A DNA stretch of 64,000 nucleotides from an uncultured Sphingorhabdus sp. GTDB taxonomy: Bacteria; Pseudomonadota; Alphaproteobacteria; Sphingomonadales; Sphingomonadaceae. The position numbers were made by a program, and so were the translations under genes. Under the pieces are notes generated by a model that was not told where the DNA came from, searched no databases, and worked only from the letters and a program-made list of their open reading frames with translations. Shown here in pieces: positions 8,226 through 16,683 of this stretch (its first letter is position 1; the number at the start of each line of letters is the position of its first letter). Location of the stretch: assembly GCA_937873665.1 (NCBI GenBank), contig CALMYW010000518.1, forward strand, positions 62,001 to 126,000. Reading direction: 5' to 3'.

Positions 8226-9116
8226 ATGATGACTATATTCCGCACGCCAGATGCGCGCTTCGCAAACTTACCGGATTGGCCATTCACGCCGCAATATCTG
8301 GATATCTCCGGCGGGCTGCGTGTGCATTTTGTCGATGAGGGTCAGCGCGATGCCCAGCCTGTACTGATGCTGCATGGGGAACCGACATGGGGCTATCTCT
8401 ATCGCCACATGATAGGTCCGTTGGCGCAGTCCGGGTTTCGGGCGCTCGCGCCCGACCTGATTGGCTTTGGCCGGTCGGACAAACCTTTGGAGCGTAGTGC
8501 TTATAGCTATGCCGCCCAAGTTGGCTGGATGCGCGAATGGGTGGAGGCGCTTGACCTGCGCAATATTATCCTTGCCTGTCAGGATTGGGGATCATTGATT
8601 GGATTGCGGCTGGTGGCGGAAATGCCGGAGCGCTTTGCCGGTGTTGCCCTTTCTAACGGAGGACTACCCGCTGGAGAGGACGCCCCGCGTGCGTTCGCCA
8701 TTTGGCGCGCCTTTTCCCGCTACAGCCCCGTTTTTCCGATCGGTAAGATCGTTGCAAAAGGAAGCAAGCGCGGCCTTAGCCCAGCGGAAATCGCAGCCTA
8801 TGACGCCCCCTTCCCCACTCGCGCTTCGAAGGTCGCAACGCGCGTCTACCCGTCTTTCGTCCCTTTGGGTGATAATGTCGCGGTGCCCGACCAGATCAAG
8901 GCGTGGGTAGTGTTGGAGGCTTTCAACAAGCCGTTCCTGTGCTGCTTTTCCGACGGCGACCCGATCACGCGCGGCGGCGATCGCAAATTCCTTGATCGGG
9001 TGCCCGGAACGAAGCGGGTTGACCACCGCACATTGCACGGCGGGCATTTCATCCAGGAAGATGACCCCCAAGGCTTTGTCGACGCCATAATGGACGTCGC
9101 CAAAGCCGGGAGCTGA
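8226..9116 (+). CDS. Haloalkane dehalogenase-like alpha/beta hydrolase (HLD-I type)
   Basis: A 296-residue alpha/beta hydrolase. Its layout fits haloalkane dehalogenases of subfamily I: HGEPTWGYLYR (oxyanion/halide region, residues 50-60), nucleophile Asp120 followed by Trp121 in ACQDWGSLIGLR, probable acid Asp245 in FSDGDPIT, and base His274 in HGGHFIQED. The Asp nucleophile separates it from esterases. These enzymes hydrolyse haloalkanes to alcohol and halide, but the physiological substrate is often unknown. The start has GGGGAGAAG just upstream. The gene is convergent with purA with a 3-bp gap. Confidence 0.88.
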   Translation: MMTIFRTPDARFANLPDWPFTPQYLDISGGLRVHFVDEGQRDAQPVLMLHGEPTWGYLYRHMIGPLAQSGFRALAPDLIGFGRSDKPLERSAYSYAAQVGWMREWVEALDLRNIILACQDWGSLIGLRLVAEMPERFAGVALSNGGLPAGEDAPRAFAIWRAFSRYSPVFPIGKIVAKGSKRGLSPAEIAAYDAPFPTRASKVATRVYPSFVPLGDNVAVPDQIKAWVVLEAFNKPFLCCFSDGDPITRGGDRKFLDRVPGTKRVDHRTLHGGHFIQEDDPQGFVDAIMDVAKAGS

Positions 9117-9119
9117 TGC

Positions 9120-10409
9120 TCAATCCGCGAACGGATCGCGCACCAATATCGTGTCTTCACGCTCGGGTGAGGTGCTGACCAGTGCAACCGGTGTTTCAAT
9201 CAGTTCCTGGATACGCTGGACATATTTGATCGCCTGTGCAGGCAAATCGGCCCAACTGCGGGCACCAGCGGTGGTTTCCTGCCAGCCCTGCATTTCCTCG
9301 TAAATCGGCTCGACATTGGCCTGGTCGGCAGCATGGCTGGGCAGATAATCGAGGATTTTGCCGTTGAGACGATAGCCGGTGCAGATCTTGATCGTTTCGA
9401 ACCCGTCAAGGACGTCGAGCTTGGTCAACGCGATACCGGTGACGCCAGACACTGCGCAGCTCTGCCGCACGATAACCGCATCGAACCAGCCACAGCGGCG
9501 CTTGCGCCCGGTTACCGTGCCAAATTCATGGCCGCGCTCGCCAAGGCGTTGGCCGACTTCATCCTCCAGCTCGGTCGGGAAAGGCCCTGAACCGACACGG
9601 GTGGTATAGGCTTTGACGATACCAAGCACAAAACCGGTGGCATTGGGGCCAAGGCCCGACCCAGAGGCAGCGGTGCCGCTGACCGTGTTCGAGCTGGTGA
9701 CAAAGGGATACGTCCCATGATCGACATCAAGCAGCACGCCTTGTGCGCCTTCGAACAGCACGCGCGCGCCTGCTTTGCGTACCTTCTTCAGCCGCTTCCA
9801 TACGGGCTGGGCATATTGCAGCACAAATGGCGCAATCTCGCGTAGGTCATTGAGCAACCGCTCGCGGTCAACCGCAGGCTCGCCAAAACCGGCGCGCAGC
9901 GCATCGTGGTGCGCACAGAGCCGGTCGAGCTGCGCATCCAATGCGTCAAGATGCGCGAGGTCGCAGACACGGATTGCGCGGCGGCCGACCTTGTCCTCAT
10001 AGGCCGGGCCGATGCCGCGGCCAGTGGTGCCGATCTTGCCCGAACCGGCGGCGGTTTCGCGCAGCCCGTCCAGATCGCGGTGGATCGGCAGGATAAGCGG
10101 GCAATTGTCGGCTATCGCGAAATTCTCGGTGTTGATTGTAACGCCCTGCCCTTCGAGCTTTTCGATCTCGGACTTCAGATGCCAGGGATCGAGTACCACG
10201 CCATTGCCGATAATCGACAAGGTGCCGGTGACGATTCCGGAAGGAAGCAGCGATAATTTATAGGTCTGGTCGCCAACGACCAAAGTGTGGCCTGCATTAT
10301 GCCCGCCCTGAAAGCGGACTACGGCGTCGGCGCGGCTTGCCAGCCAGTCGACAATCTTGCCTTTGCCTTCGTCGCCCCACTGGGCGCCGATTACAGTTAC
10401 ATTTGCCAT
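9120..10409 (-). CDS. purA: Adenylosuccinate synthetase
   Basis: Catalyses GTP-dependent joining of IMP and aspartate to adenylosuccinate, the first step toward AMP. The P-loop-like N terminus [20 protein letters not shown] is intact; [17 protein letters not shown] and the base-recognition loop [15 protein letters not shown] follow. The length, about 429 residues, is normal. The start is 10409 (MANVTV), not the upstream codon at 10433. It is the distal gene of a minus-strand series hisZ-purA-like cluster but is separated from hisZ by a plus-strand gene. A hairpin (10431-10448) sits in its leader. Confidence 0.97.
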   Translation of the reverse strand: MANVTVIGAQWGDEGKGKIVDWLASRADAVVRFQGGHNAGHTLVVGDQTYKLSLLPSGIVTGTLSIIGNGVVLDPWHLKSEIEKLEGQGVTINTENFAIADNCPLILPIHRDLDGLRETAAGSGKIGTTGRGIGPAYEDKVGRRAIRVCDLAHLDALDAQLDRLCAHHDALRAGFGEPAVDRERLLNDLREIAPFVLQYAQPVWKRLKKVRKAGARVLFEGAQGVLLDVDHGTYPFVTSSNTVSGTAASGSGLGPNATGFVLGIVKAYTTRVGSGPFPTELEDEVGQRLGERGHEFGTVTGRKRRCGWFDAVIVRQSCAVSGVTGIALTKLDVLDGFETIKICTGYRLNGKILDYLPSHAADQANVEPIYEEMQGWQETTAGARSWADLPAQAIKYVQRIQELIETPVALVSTSPEREDTILVRDPFAD

Positions 10410-10430
10410 TACGGTTTTCCCGAAACTACA

Positions 10431-10448
10431 CACGCCTGTCGAGGCGTG
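10431..10448. promoter_or_regulatory. Hairpin in the purA leader
   Basis: CACGCCT (10431-10437) and AGGCGTG (10442-10448) form a perfect 7-bp stem with a 4-nt loop, 22 nt upstream of the purA ATG. On the plus strand a T-rich run (GGCCTTTTT) follows, so it could instead stop plus-strand transcription. Confidence 0.4.
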
Positions 10449-10558
10449 GTGGCCTTTTTCTGCGCAGAAGGAATTTTCCGCGAAGGGATTCGCCGTGAGC
10501 CCCGTTATGATGATGGACGCGCTTCGTCCACCTTAAAAGAAAGCTGAAAGGCCAACTG

Positions 10559-11611
10559 ATGCGCAACTGGATTCTCACCGCCTCGACTATCGCGCTTGTC
10601 GCGACCGCATGTCAGGCGCAGCGTGGCGAGCGGCTGAGCCGCGAATGTCGGCGCGAAGTGGTCGAACTATGCGGCATGGATCGCGGCAAGATGCGCGAAT
10701 GCCTGCAAAGCAAAAGCGGCAATCTATCGGAAAAATGTTCGGGCGAGATCATGGAACGCGTCCAATCACGCCTTGGCAACGACAAGCGCACCGCCAACCC
10801 GACCAACGACCGGCAATATATAGCGCTGGGCGGCGTCGAGCATGCCTATGGCAGCGACGCCCTGCAGAAACTGGATTTCTACAAAGCCAAAACCAACGCA
10901 GCACGTGCGCCGCTTTTGATCTTCGTCCATGGCGGCGGATGGAAGCGCGGGGACAAGCGCAATGCGACCGGGACCGACAAGGTGACGCATTACACAGGGC
11001 TCGGCTATCATATGGCGTCGATCAATTACCGGCTCGTGCCTGCCGCTACCGTCGAACAGCAGGGCGCCGATGTGTCGGCAGCGATCGCCTATCTGCTGAA
11101 GAACGCCGAGAAATTTGGGATCGATCGTAACCGCGTCGTGCTAATGGGACATAGTGCCGGCGCGCATCTCTCAGCGCTGGTGGGCAGCGATCCGCAATAT
11201 CTTCGCGGTGCCGGACTTAAGCTTGACGACCTGTCTGGGGTCATTCCCATCGACGGAGCGGCCTATGATGTCCCTGCGCAGATGAGCGAGGGCGCGAAGA
11301 TCATGAGCGATACCTATGTGCAGGCATTCGGAACCGACCCATCCCGACAAAAGGCGCTTTCGCCCTATTGGCATGCGCAAAGCCCGAACGCACCGGCCTT
11401 CCTGATCCTCCACGTTGACCGCGCCGACGGTAAACGACAGTCGGAAGCGCTGGCCGACGCCCTGCGCAAGGGCGGTAGTAAGGTTCAGCTCAACGCGTTT
11501 GAAGGCAAAGGCATGCAGGGCCATGCCGAGATCAACCGCAAATTAGGCGATCTGACCTATCCGGCAACGCCAGTGGTCGATGCCTGGTTGAAAGGGGTGT
11601 TTGGGCGCTAA
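10559..11611 (+). CDS. Exported alpha/beta hydrolase with N-terminal GLG1-type Cys-rich repeat
   Basis: A 350-residue envelope hydrolase. A signal peptide (possible lipobox around Cys18) is followed by a four-cysteine module (Cys30, 38, 48, 60; CRREVVELCG...CLQSKSGNLSEKC) resembling the GLG1 cysteine-rich repeat. Residues about 105-350 form a BD-FAE/carboxylesterase-like domain with oxyanion HGGGW (124-128), nucleophile Ser199 in GHSAG, probable Asp near 288 and His322. Small ester or peptide substrates are plausible. It stands alone in its orientation, and a 90-bp palindromic repeat follows it. Confidence 0.82.
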   Translation: MRNWILTASTIALVATACQAQRGERLSRECRREVVELCGMDRGKMRECLQSKSGNLSEKCSGEIMERVQSRLGNDKRTANPTNDRQYIALGGVEHAYGSDALQKLDFYKAKTNAARAPLLIFVHGGGWKRGDKRNATGTDKVTHYTGLGYHMASINYRLVPAATVEQQGADVSAAIAYLLKNAEKFGIDRNRVVLMGHSAGAHLSALVGSDPQYLRGAGLKLDDLSGVIPIDGAAYDVPAQMSEGAKIMSDTYVQAFGTDPSRQKALSPYWHAQSPNAPAFLILHVDRADGKRQSEALADALRKGGSKVQLNAFEGKGMQGHAEINRKLGDLTYPATPVVDAWLKGVFGR

Positions 11612-11618
11612 TGCTTAC

Positions 11619-11708
11619 CGTCGCCCCAGCAAAGGCTGGGGCCGCAGGAGGTTTACTCAACGGCGAATGCTTAAACTTATATCGGCCCCAGCCTTCGCTG
11701 GGGCGACG
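11619..11708. repeat. 90-bp nested palindromic intergenic repeat, copy 1 (family B)
   Basis: Two 26-bp terminal arms (11619-11644 and 11683-11708) are reverse complements with one mismatch. Each arm is itself a hairpin (CCCCAGC...GCTGGGG). The centre holds AGGTTTA...TAAACTT. A copy with the same length and layout is at 59121-59210. It lies between convergent genes. Confidence 0.85.
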
Positions 11709-11715
11709 CCAGAAT

Positions 11716-12777
11716 TCAAACCGCTTCCGGCCGCCCGTTGCGCAGCACATGGGTGCAGATCTGTGCCTCCGCGCTGTCCTCTTCGGTTAGTTGTGCGACT
11801 GTAACCCACCCCTCGGCGCGCAATGATGCCGCCTTTTGCGGCATGGTACCGATGGGCAGAAACAGGCGGCGGCGTTCGCCCTGTGCCAGCCCCGCGTCAA
11901 TCAGCGGATCGATGTAAGCAGAGAAGCCAATCGCCGGCTCCTTGCCTATACGATAGGCCCCGCCCCGCCCGATTTCACCCGATGCATGGGCAGAAAAGAG
12001 CGAGAAACCAAACCAGGTCTGATATTCAAAACCGTGCCGCTCGGTGGGATCGAGCGTGACGCGGATATCAGCGGGAACAGCGGCAGCAATCGCTTCGATC
12101 GCATCCAGCCGATCCTTGAGTTTGCTCTCGCTGTCAAATGCCCGCATCCGGTCCAGCGCATCGGGCAAGGCGCCCGCCGCTGCAATCAAAGGGGCCAGTG
12201 CGGCAGGCACAGCGCCCGCATCCTTGGCATCGAGTGCGGCCTTCAGTTCTTCTCTGTCACCTTTCGGTTTCAGGACATCGAGAAGATCGGGCATGGTAAG
12301 GTCGAGCGTGATGTCTTTCACGCCCGCAGCCTTCAGGCCTTCGATGGCAACCGATACCACCTCAATAGCCGCAGCAACGCTGTCTAGACCGATCAATTCT
12401 GCCCCTACCTGCATCATCTCGCGTTCGGGGCGCAGCTGGGTCGCGCGCAATTTCACTACCGGGCCGCCATAAGACAAGCGCACCGGGCGGGGATGGTGCC
12501 CCATTCGTGTGGACGCAATGCGCCCGATCTGGCCGGTAATGTCGCTGCGCACCGCCATTGTTTCGCCCGAGACGGGATCAACAAAGCGCAGCAGATCGCG
12601 GGCCGAAGTGCCAAGGCTGCCGGTCAGGCTGGCCTCATATTCGGCTAATGGAGCCTGCACGCGCTCATAACCATGGCTCGCCGCCGTATCCAGAATGGCC
12701 CGTACCAGCCGTGCCGAAGCATCAGCCTCTGGCGGCAGGCGGTCACGAAATCCGGTGGGGAGCAGGCTGTTGGTCAT
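11716..12777 (-). CDS. hisZ: ATP phosphoribosyltransferase regulatory subunit
   Basis: HisZ is a histidyl-tRNA synthetase paralogue that lacks aminoacylation activity and forms a complex with the short form of HisG, the first enzyme of histidine synthesis. The 353 residues show the HisRS-like core: LPTGFRDRLPPEA, then SGETMAVRSDITGQIGRIAS and RPVRLSYGGPVVK in place of the catalytic motifs, and GGAYRIGKEPAIGFSAYIDPL near the end. hisG is not in the window. It sits 18 bp downstream of serA, so serC-serA-hisZ probably form one transcription unit. Confidence 0.92.
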   Translation of the reverse strand: MTNSLLPTGFRDRLPPEADASARLVRAILDTAASHGYERVQAPLAEYEASLTGSLGTSARDLLRFVDPVSGETMAVRSDITGQIGRIASTRMGHHPRPVRLSYGGPVVKLRATQLRPEREMMQVGAELIGLDSVAAAIEVVSVAIEGLKAAGVKDITLDLTMPDLLDVLKPKGDREELKAALDAKDAGAVPAALAPLIAAAGALPDALDRMRAFDSESKLKDRLDAIEAIAAAVPADIRVTLDPTERHGFEYQTWFGFSLFSAHASGEIGRGGAYRIGKEPAIGFSAYIDPLIDAGLAQGERRRLFLPIGTMPQKAASLRAEGWVTVAQLTEEDSAEAQICTHVLRNGRPEAV

Positions 12778-12795
12778 GGCGCGTGCCTTAGCACA

Positions 12796-14379
12796 TCAGA
12801 AGCGCAACGCCATCGCGCGCTTCACGCCCGGCAGGTTGTGGATCGCCTCCAGCGTGGCAGAAGGCACCGGTGTGTCGACCGACAGCAACAGCACGGCAAC
12901 GCCGCCAGCTTCCTGACGACCGAGGTGGAAGGTACCGATATTGATATCGGCTTCACCCAATGTGGTGCCCAGGCGGCCAATGAAACCGGGCGCATCCTGA
13001 TTGACAATATAGAGCATATTGCCTTCAAGATCGGCCTCAACCTTCACACCGAACAATTCGACCAGTCGCGGCGTACCATTGCTGAAAATGGTGCCGGCAA
13101 CCGAACGTTCGCCAATATCGGTCTTCACCGAAACGCGGACCAGTGTGTGGTAATCGCCTTCGCGGTCGTGGCGGACTTCGCGAATGTCAAAGCCGCGCTC
13201 TTTGGCCAAATATGGCGCGTTGACCATATTCACGGCATCCGAGAAACGGCGCATGAACCCGGCAAGTACGGCGGCAGTAATCGGCTTGATATTGAGTTCG
13301 GCAGCCGCCCCTTCAACTTCGATGCTGATCTGGGTCAGGTCGCCATGTTGCAACTGGCCGATCAGCGAACCGAGCTGCTGGGCCAGTGCCATATAGGGCT
13401 TCAGCTTCGGCGCTTCCTCAGCACTCAGGCTCGGCATATTGAGCGCGTTGGTGACGCCGCCATTGACCAAATAGTCGGCCATCTGCTCGGCAACCTGCAG
13501 CGCGACATTGACTTGCGCCTCGTTGGTTGATGCACCGAGGTGCGGGGTGCAAATGAAGTTGGGGGTTCCAAATAGCGGGCTGTCTTTGGCCGGTTCGGTT
13601 TCGAACACGTCAAGCGCGGCACCGGCGACATGGCCGCTGTCGAGCGCCTCCTTGAGCGCGGCCTCGTCCACCAGTCCGCCGCGCGCGCAGTTGATGATGC
13701 GGACGCCTTTCTTGCACTTGGCGATATTGGCGGCGGAGAGGATGTTGCGCGTCTGATCGGTCAGCGGCGTGTGCAGTGTGATGAAATCGGCCTTGGCGAA
13801 CAGCGTATCGAGATCGGCCTTTTCAACGCCCATTTCGACGGCGCGCTCTGGCGTCAGGAAGGGATCGAAAGCGACGACCTTCATCTTCAGGCCAAGTGCG
13901 CGGCTGGCAACGATGCTGCCGATATTGCCTGCGCCGATCAGGCCGAGGGTCTTGCCGGTAACCTCAACACCCATGAAATCATTTTTCGGCCATTTGCCCG
14001 CCTGCGTCTGCTCATTCGCTTCCGGAATTTGGCGGGCGAGCGCGAACATCAGCGCGATTGCATGTTCCGCAGTCGTGATCGAATTGCCGAACGGTGTGTT
14101 CATCACCACGACGCCTTTGGCAGACGCTGCGGGGATATCGACATTGTCGACGCCAATCCCGGCGCGGCCGACAACCTTCAAATTGGTCGCCGCTTCGAGG
14201 ATTTCTTTGGTGACTTTGGTTGAACTGCGGATTGCAAGGCCATCATATTGGTCGATAATTGCTTTCAATTCTTCAGGCGTCTTGCCGGTGATGACATCGA
14301 CGTCACAACCACGTTCTTCAAAAATTTTGGCGGCATTGGGGTCCATCTTGTCAGAGATGAGTACGCGGGGCTTGGTCAT
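12796..14379 (-). CDS. serA: D-3-phosphoglycerate dehydrogenase
   Basis: Oxidises 3-phosphoglycerate to 3-phosphohydroxypyruvate with NAD, the first step of serine synthesis. The 527 residues are the long form. The substrate and Rossmann domains occupy residues 1-310 (GKTLGLIGAGNIGSIVASRA; catalytic Arg in NCARGGLVDE; Glu in DVFETEPA; His in TPHLGAST), followed by an allosteric substrate-binding domain and a C-terminal ACT domain (NQDAPGFIGRLGTTLGEADIN). Serine feedback is usual for ACT-bearing enzymes. A REP-like repeat separates it from upstream serC. Confidence 0.96.
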   Translation of the reverse strand: MTKPRVLISDKMDPNAAKIFEERGCDVDVITGKTPEELKAIIDQYDGLAIRSSTKVTKEILEAATNLKVVGRAGIGVDNVDIPAASAKGVVVMNTPFGNSITTAEHAIALMFALARQIPEANEQTQAGKWPKNDFMGVEVTGKTLGLIGAGNIGSIVASRALGLKMKVVAFDPFLTPERAVEMGVEKADLDTLFAKADFITLHTPLTDQTRNILSAANIAKCKKGVRIINCARGGLVDEAALKEALDSGHVAGAALDVFETEPAKDSPLFGTPNFICTPHLGASTNEAQVNVALQVAEQMADYLVNGGVTNALNMPSLSAEEAPKLKPYMALAQQLGSLIGQLQHGDLTQISIEVEGAAAELNIKPITAAVLAGFMRRFSDAVNMVNAPYLAKERGFDIREVRHDREGDYHTLVRVSVKTDIGERSVAGTIFSNGTPRLVELFGVKVEADLEGNMLYIVNQDAPGFIGRLGTTLGEADINIGTFHLGRQEAGGVAVLLLSVDTPVPSATLEAIHNLPGVKRAMALRF

Positions 14380-14397
14380 GATAATGTTCCTAAAATA

Positions 14398-14467
14398 CCG
14401 TAGGGCTGAGCCTGTCGAAGCCCGGCTCTCGGCTGAGAAGCGCCCTTCGTCAAACTCAGGGCTACGG
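14398..14467. repeat. REP-like palindromic repeat, family A copy 1
   Basis: An imperfect inverted repeat of about 70 bp, opening CCGTAGGGCTGAGCCTGTCG and closing CTCAGGGCTACGG. It lies between serC and serA, within the presumed operon. Related copies are at 22279-22340 and 40569-40652. Confidence 0.8.
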
Positions 14468-14473
14468 TGAATT

Positions 14474-15595
14474 TTATGCGTTCAGCGTATCGAATGCCCA
14501 GTCGAGCCAAGGCCCGAGCGCTTCGATGTCGGCAGTATCGACGGTCGCGCCGCACCAGATGCGCAGGCCCGGAGGCGCGTCGCGATAGCCGGCGATGTCA
14601 TAAGCCGCGCCTTCTGCTTCGAGCAGTCCGGCGAATTTCTTGATGAAATCCGCATCGGCGCCTTCAACCGACAGACAGACACTGGTCTTCGAACGGATGC
14701 CGCTATCGGCCGCCAAATGGCTGAGCCAGGCGCGTTCGGCGACAATCTTGTCGAGGGCATGGGCGTTTGCATTGCTGCGTGCCTGCAGGCCCGAAAGGCC
14801 GCCAAGGTCCTTGGCCCACTCGAGCGCGAAAATAGCATCTTCTACGGCGAGCATCGACGGTGTGTTGATGGTTTCGCCCTTGAACACGCCTTCGGCCAAA
14901 GCGCCCTTTGACATCAGGCGGAAAACCTTGGGAAGCGGCCATGCAGGTGTATATTCTTCGAGGCGTTGAACAGCGCGAGGACCAAGAATCAGGACGCCAT
15001 GCGCACCCTCCCCGCCCAGCACCTTCTGCCAGCTGAAAGTGGCAACGTCGATCTTGTCCCACGGAATGTCGTAGGCAAAAACTGCGCTGGTGGCATCAGC
15101 AAAGGACAGGCCCTCGCGATCATCGGGGATCCACTCACCATCCGGTACGCGTACGCCGCTGGTGGTGCCATTCCACGTGAAGAGGACGTCGTCCGCCCAA
15201 TCGACCTTGTCGAGATCTGGCAGCTGGCCATAATCGGCGCGGTGCACCTTTGGCTCCAGCTTTAATTGCTTGACTGCGTCCGTAACCCAGCCCTCACCAA
15301 AACTTTCCCACGCGAGCGCGGTTACGCCGCGCGCGCCGAGCATCGTCCACATGGCCATTTCAAAGGCACCGGTGTCCGAACCCGGAACGATGCCTATGCG
15401 GTGCGTATCAGGCAGCTGCAGCACTTCGCGCATCAGGTCGATGCAATATTGTAGGCGCGACTTGCCGATCTTGGCACGATGCGAACGACCGAGCGATTCG
15501 GTATTCAGTTTTTCTGGAGCCCAGCCCGGCGGCTTTGCGCAGGGACCGGAAGAAAAATAGGGGCGCGCCGGTTTGGCGGCAGGTTTACTCGTCAT
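14474..15595 (-). CDS. serC: Phosphoserine aminotransferase
   Basis: PLP-dependent transamination of 3-phosphohydroxypyruvate with glutamate to phosphoserine; the same enzyme commonly serves vitamin B6 synthesis. The 373-residue protein belongs to the alphaproteobacterial/archaeal-type SerC: YFSSGPCAKPPGW at the start, WNGTTSGVRVPDGEW, and the PLP lysine in TFSWQKVLGGEGAHGVLILGP. The start is ATG 15595, with AAGGAGAG 7 nt upstream inside a leader hairpin. It is the first gene of serC-serA-hisZ. Confidence 0.96.
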   Translation of the reverse strand: MTSKPAAKPARPYFSSGPCAKPPGWAPEKLNTESLGRSHRAKIGKSRLQYCIDLMREVLQLPDTHRIGIVPGSDTGAFEMAMWTMLGARGVTALAWESFGEGWVTDAVKQLKLEPKVHRADYGQLPDLDKVDWADDVLFTWNGTTSGVRVPDGEWIPDDREGLSFADATSAVFAYDIPWDKIDVATFSWQKVLGGEGAHGVLILGPRAVQRLEEYTPAWPLPKVFRLMSKGALAEGVFKGETINTPSMLAVEDAIFALEWAKDLGGLSGLQARSNANAHALDKIVAERAWLSHLAADSGIRSKTSVCLSVEGADADFIKKFAGLLEAEGAAYDIAGYRDAPPGLRIWCGATVDTADIEALGPWLDWAFDTLNA

Positions 15596-15680
15596 GTCAT
15601 TCTCTCCTTGCAGAGAGCTCGCGCGGCGTTGGGACCGCGTGGCCCGGAGCCGCCTTTAGGCGCAGCCCCGGGAATGTCAA
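15596..15680 (-). promoter_or_regulatory. serC leader, resembling the alphaproteobacterial serC RNA motif
   Basis: The minus-strand leader folds into two hairpins. The first (15643-15672) has an outer CCGG stem and an inner GCGCC/GGCG stem. The second pairs CTCTC with GAGAG (15602-15617), and its 3' arm and loop contain the serC Shine-Dalgarno AAGGAGAG. This arrangement and position match the published serC motif found upstream of serC in alphaproteobacteria. The ligand, if any, is unknown. Confidence 0.65.
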
Positions 15681-15687
15681 CGACTGA

Positions 15688-16002
15688 TTAGTAGCCGGGC
15701 TTGCGGAACAACACTTCGCCGCGACGCGCGACATAGAGTTTTTCCAGGCTTACCGGGTGGAAATAGGCTTCGACACGATCACCTTCGGGAGTGGTGCCAT
15801 AGACTTCGTAGCAGCCGCCATCGACTTTCGACTTGCGCACTGTCCAACCTTCCTTGACGAGCTTGGCTTTAAGGACTTCCTGCGTCTTCCAGCCCGATTG
15901 CGGCCCAGCCTTGCACTTGATTGCGCCGGTGGCTGAGGCGGGCGCGGAAGGCAAAATGGCAACGATGGCGGCGGCCAACGCCAAAGGGATCAGTTTACGC
16001 AT
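15688..16002 (-). CDS. PepSY-like exported small protein
   Basis: A 104-residue secreted protein: signal peptide MRKLIPLALAAAIVAILPSAPASA, then a single PepSY-like fold (VLKAKLVKEGWTVRKSKVDGGCYEVYGTTPEGDRVEAYFHPV) with two cysteines (KCKAG and GGCYE). PepSY domains are thought to bind or inhibit; no enzyme motif is present. ATG 16002 is chosen because AAGGAG is 7 nt upstream; the TTG at 16008 would be too close. The preceding heme-membrane gene ends 2 bp before this start, so the two form an operon and the PepSY protein may serve that membrane protein. Confidence 0.8.
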   Translation of the reverse strand: MRKLIPLALAAAIVAILPSAPASATGAIKCKAGPQSGWKTQEVLKAKLVKEGWTVRKSKVDGGCYEVYGTTPEGDRVEAYFHPVSLEKLYVARRGEVLFRKPGY

Positions 16003-16004
16003 AT

Positions 16005-16595
16005 TCAAACTCCTTGGGGTTTCATTTGGGAGAGAGGTTTCTTGATGAAGCGGGCGAGCAGCAAAAGCCCGAGGGGAACGAAATGGGCCAATGCACCCGC
16101 ATAGCTATTATGCACCCAGATCCAGTGCAGCAACGTCAGCAACGCTGTCGGATAAACGAGTCGCTGCAGCCGTTTCCACCCCGCACGTAACCACCGCATC
16201 GAAGCATCATTGCTGGTTAGCGCAAGCGGCAGCATCAGCGCGAAAGCCGCCCAACCTGTCCAGATACCGGGTGCGAGCCATTCGGCGAGGATATCGTCGA
16301 GATTACCCATATCGATAAGGTAAAAAATCAGATGCAGCATGGCATAGGAGAAAGCTGCAACGCCAATGGCCCTGCGCCGCATCATGAACCAGTTCAACCA
16401 GTGCTTCGGACCGAGGAGTGACTGAAGCGGGCTCAGCACCATCGCAAAAATCATCAGCCGGGCCGACCATTCGCCAGTCGGATGCAGCATGTCCATGCTG
16501 TCGATCCGGCCCTGCCACCAGCCGGAAACCAACAGGATAGCTGGCAAGGAAAGCAACAACCAGAATCCAGGCTTATTATTGAGAATCGTTCGCAT
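16005..16595 (-). CDS. Ferric reductase-like transmembrane (MsrQ/YedZ-like) heme protein
   Basis: A polytopic inner-membrane protein of the ferric reductase-like/MsrQ fold, about six hydrophobic segments (FWLLLSLPAILLVSGWW; LMIFAMVLSPL; AIGVAAFSYAMLHLIFYL; WTGWAAFALMLPLALTS; LVYPTALLTLLHWIWV; FVPLGLLLLARF). Histidines in MLHL and LLHW are the probable heme b ligands. MsrQ normally delivers electrons to MsrP, but no msrP is adjacent; instead a PepSY-like protein follows, so the partner is unclear. The ATG at 16595 is preferred to the TTG at 16631. Confidence 0.82.
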   Translation of the reverse strand: MRTILNNKPGFWLLLSLPAILLVSGWWQGRIDSMDMLHPTGEWSARLMIFAMVLSPLQSLLGPKHWLNWFMMRRRAIGVAAFSYAMLHLIFYLIDMGNLDDILAEWLAPGIWTGWAAFALMLPLALTSNDASMRWLRAGWKRLQRLVYPTALLTLLHWIWVHNSYAGALAHFVPLGLLLLARFIKKPLSQMKPQGV

Positions 16596-16683
16596 TAAAA
16601 GTCCGGTAGCCGCGTCTCGGTTTGCGGTCAACCGTTTGCGCCGTTTACCGCCTGTTAACCATCCTGCTTACATTTTATTACAT

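Noticed and set aside
16489..16683. N-terminal extension of the extensin-like gene
   Set aside because: The upstream part is antisense to the heme-protein gene and would bury the lipoprotein signal.
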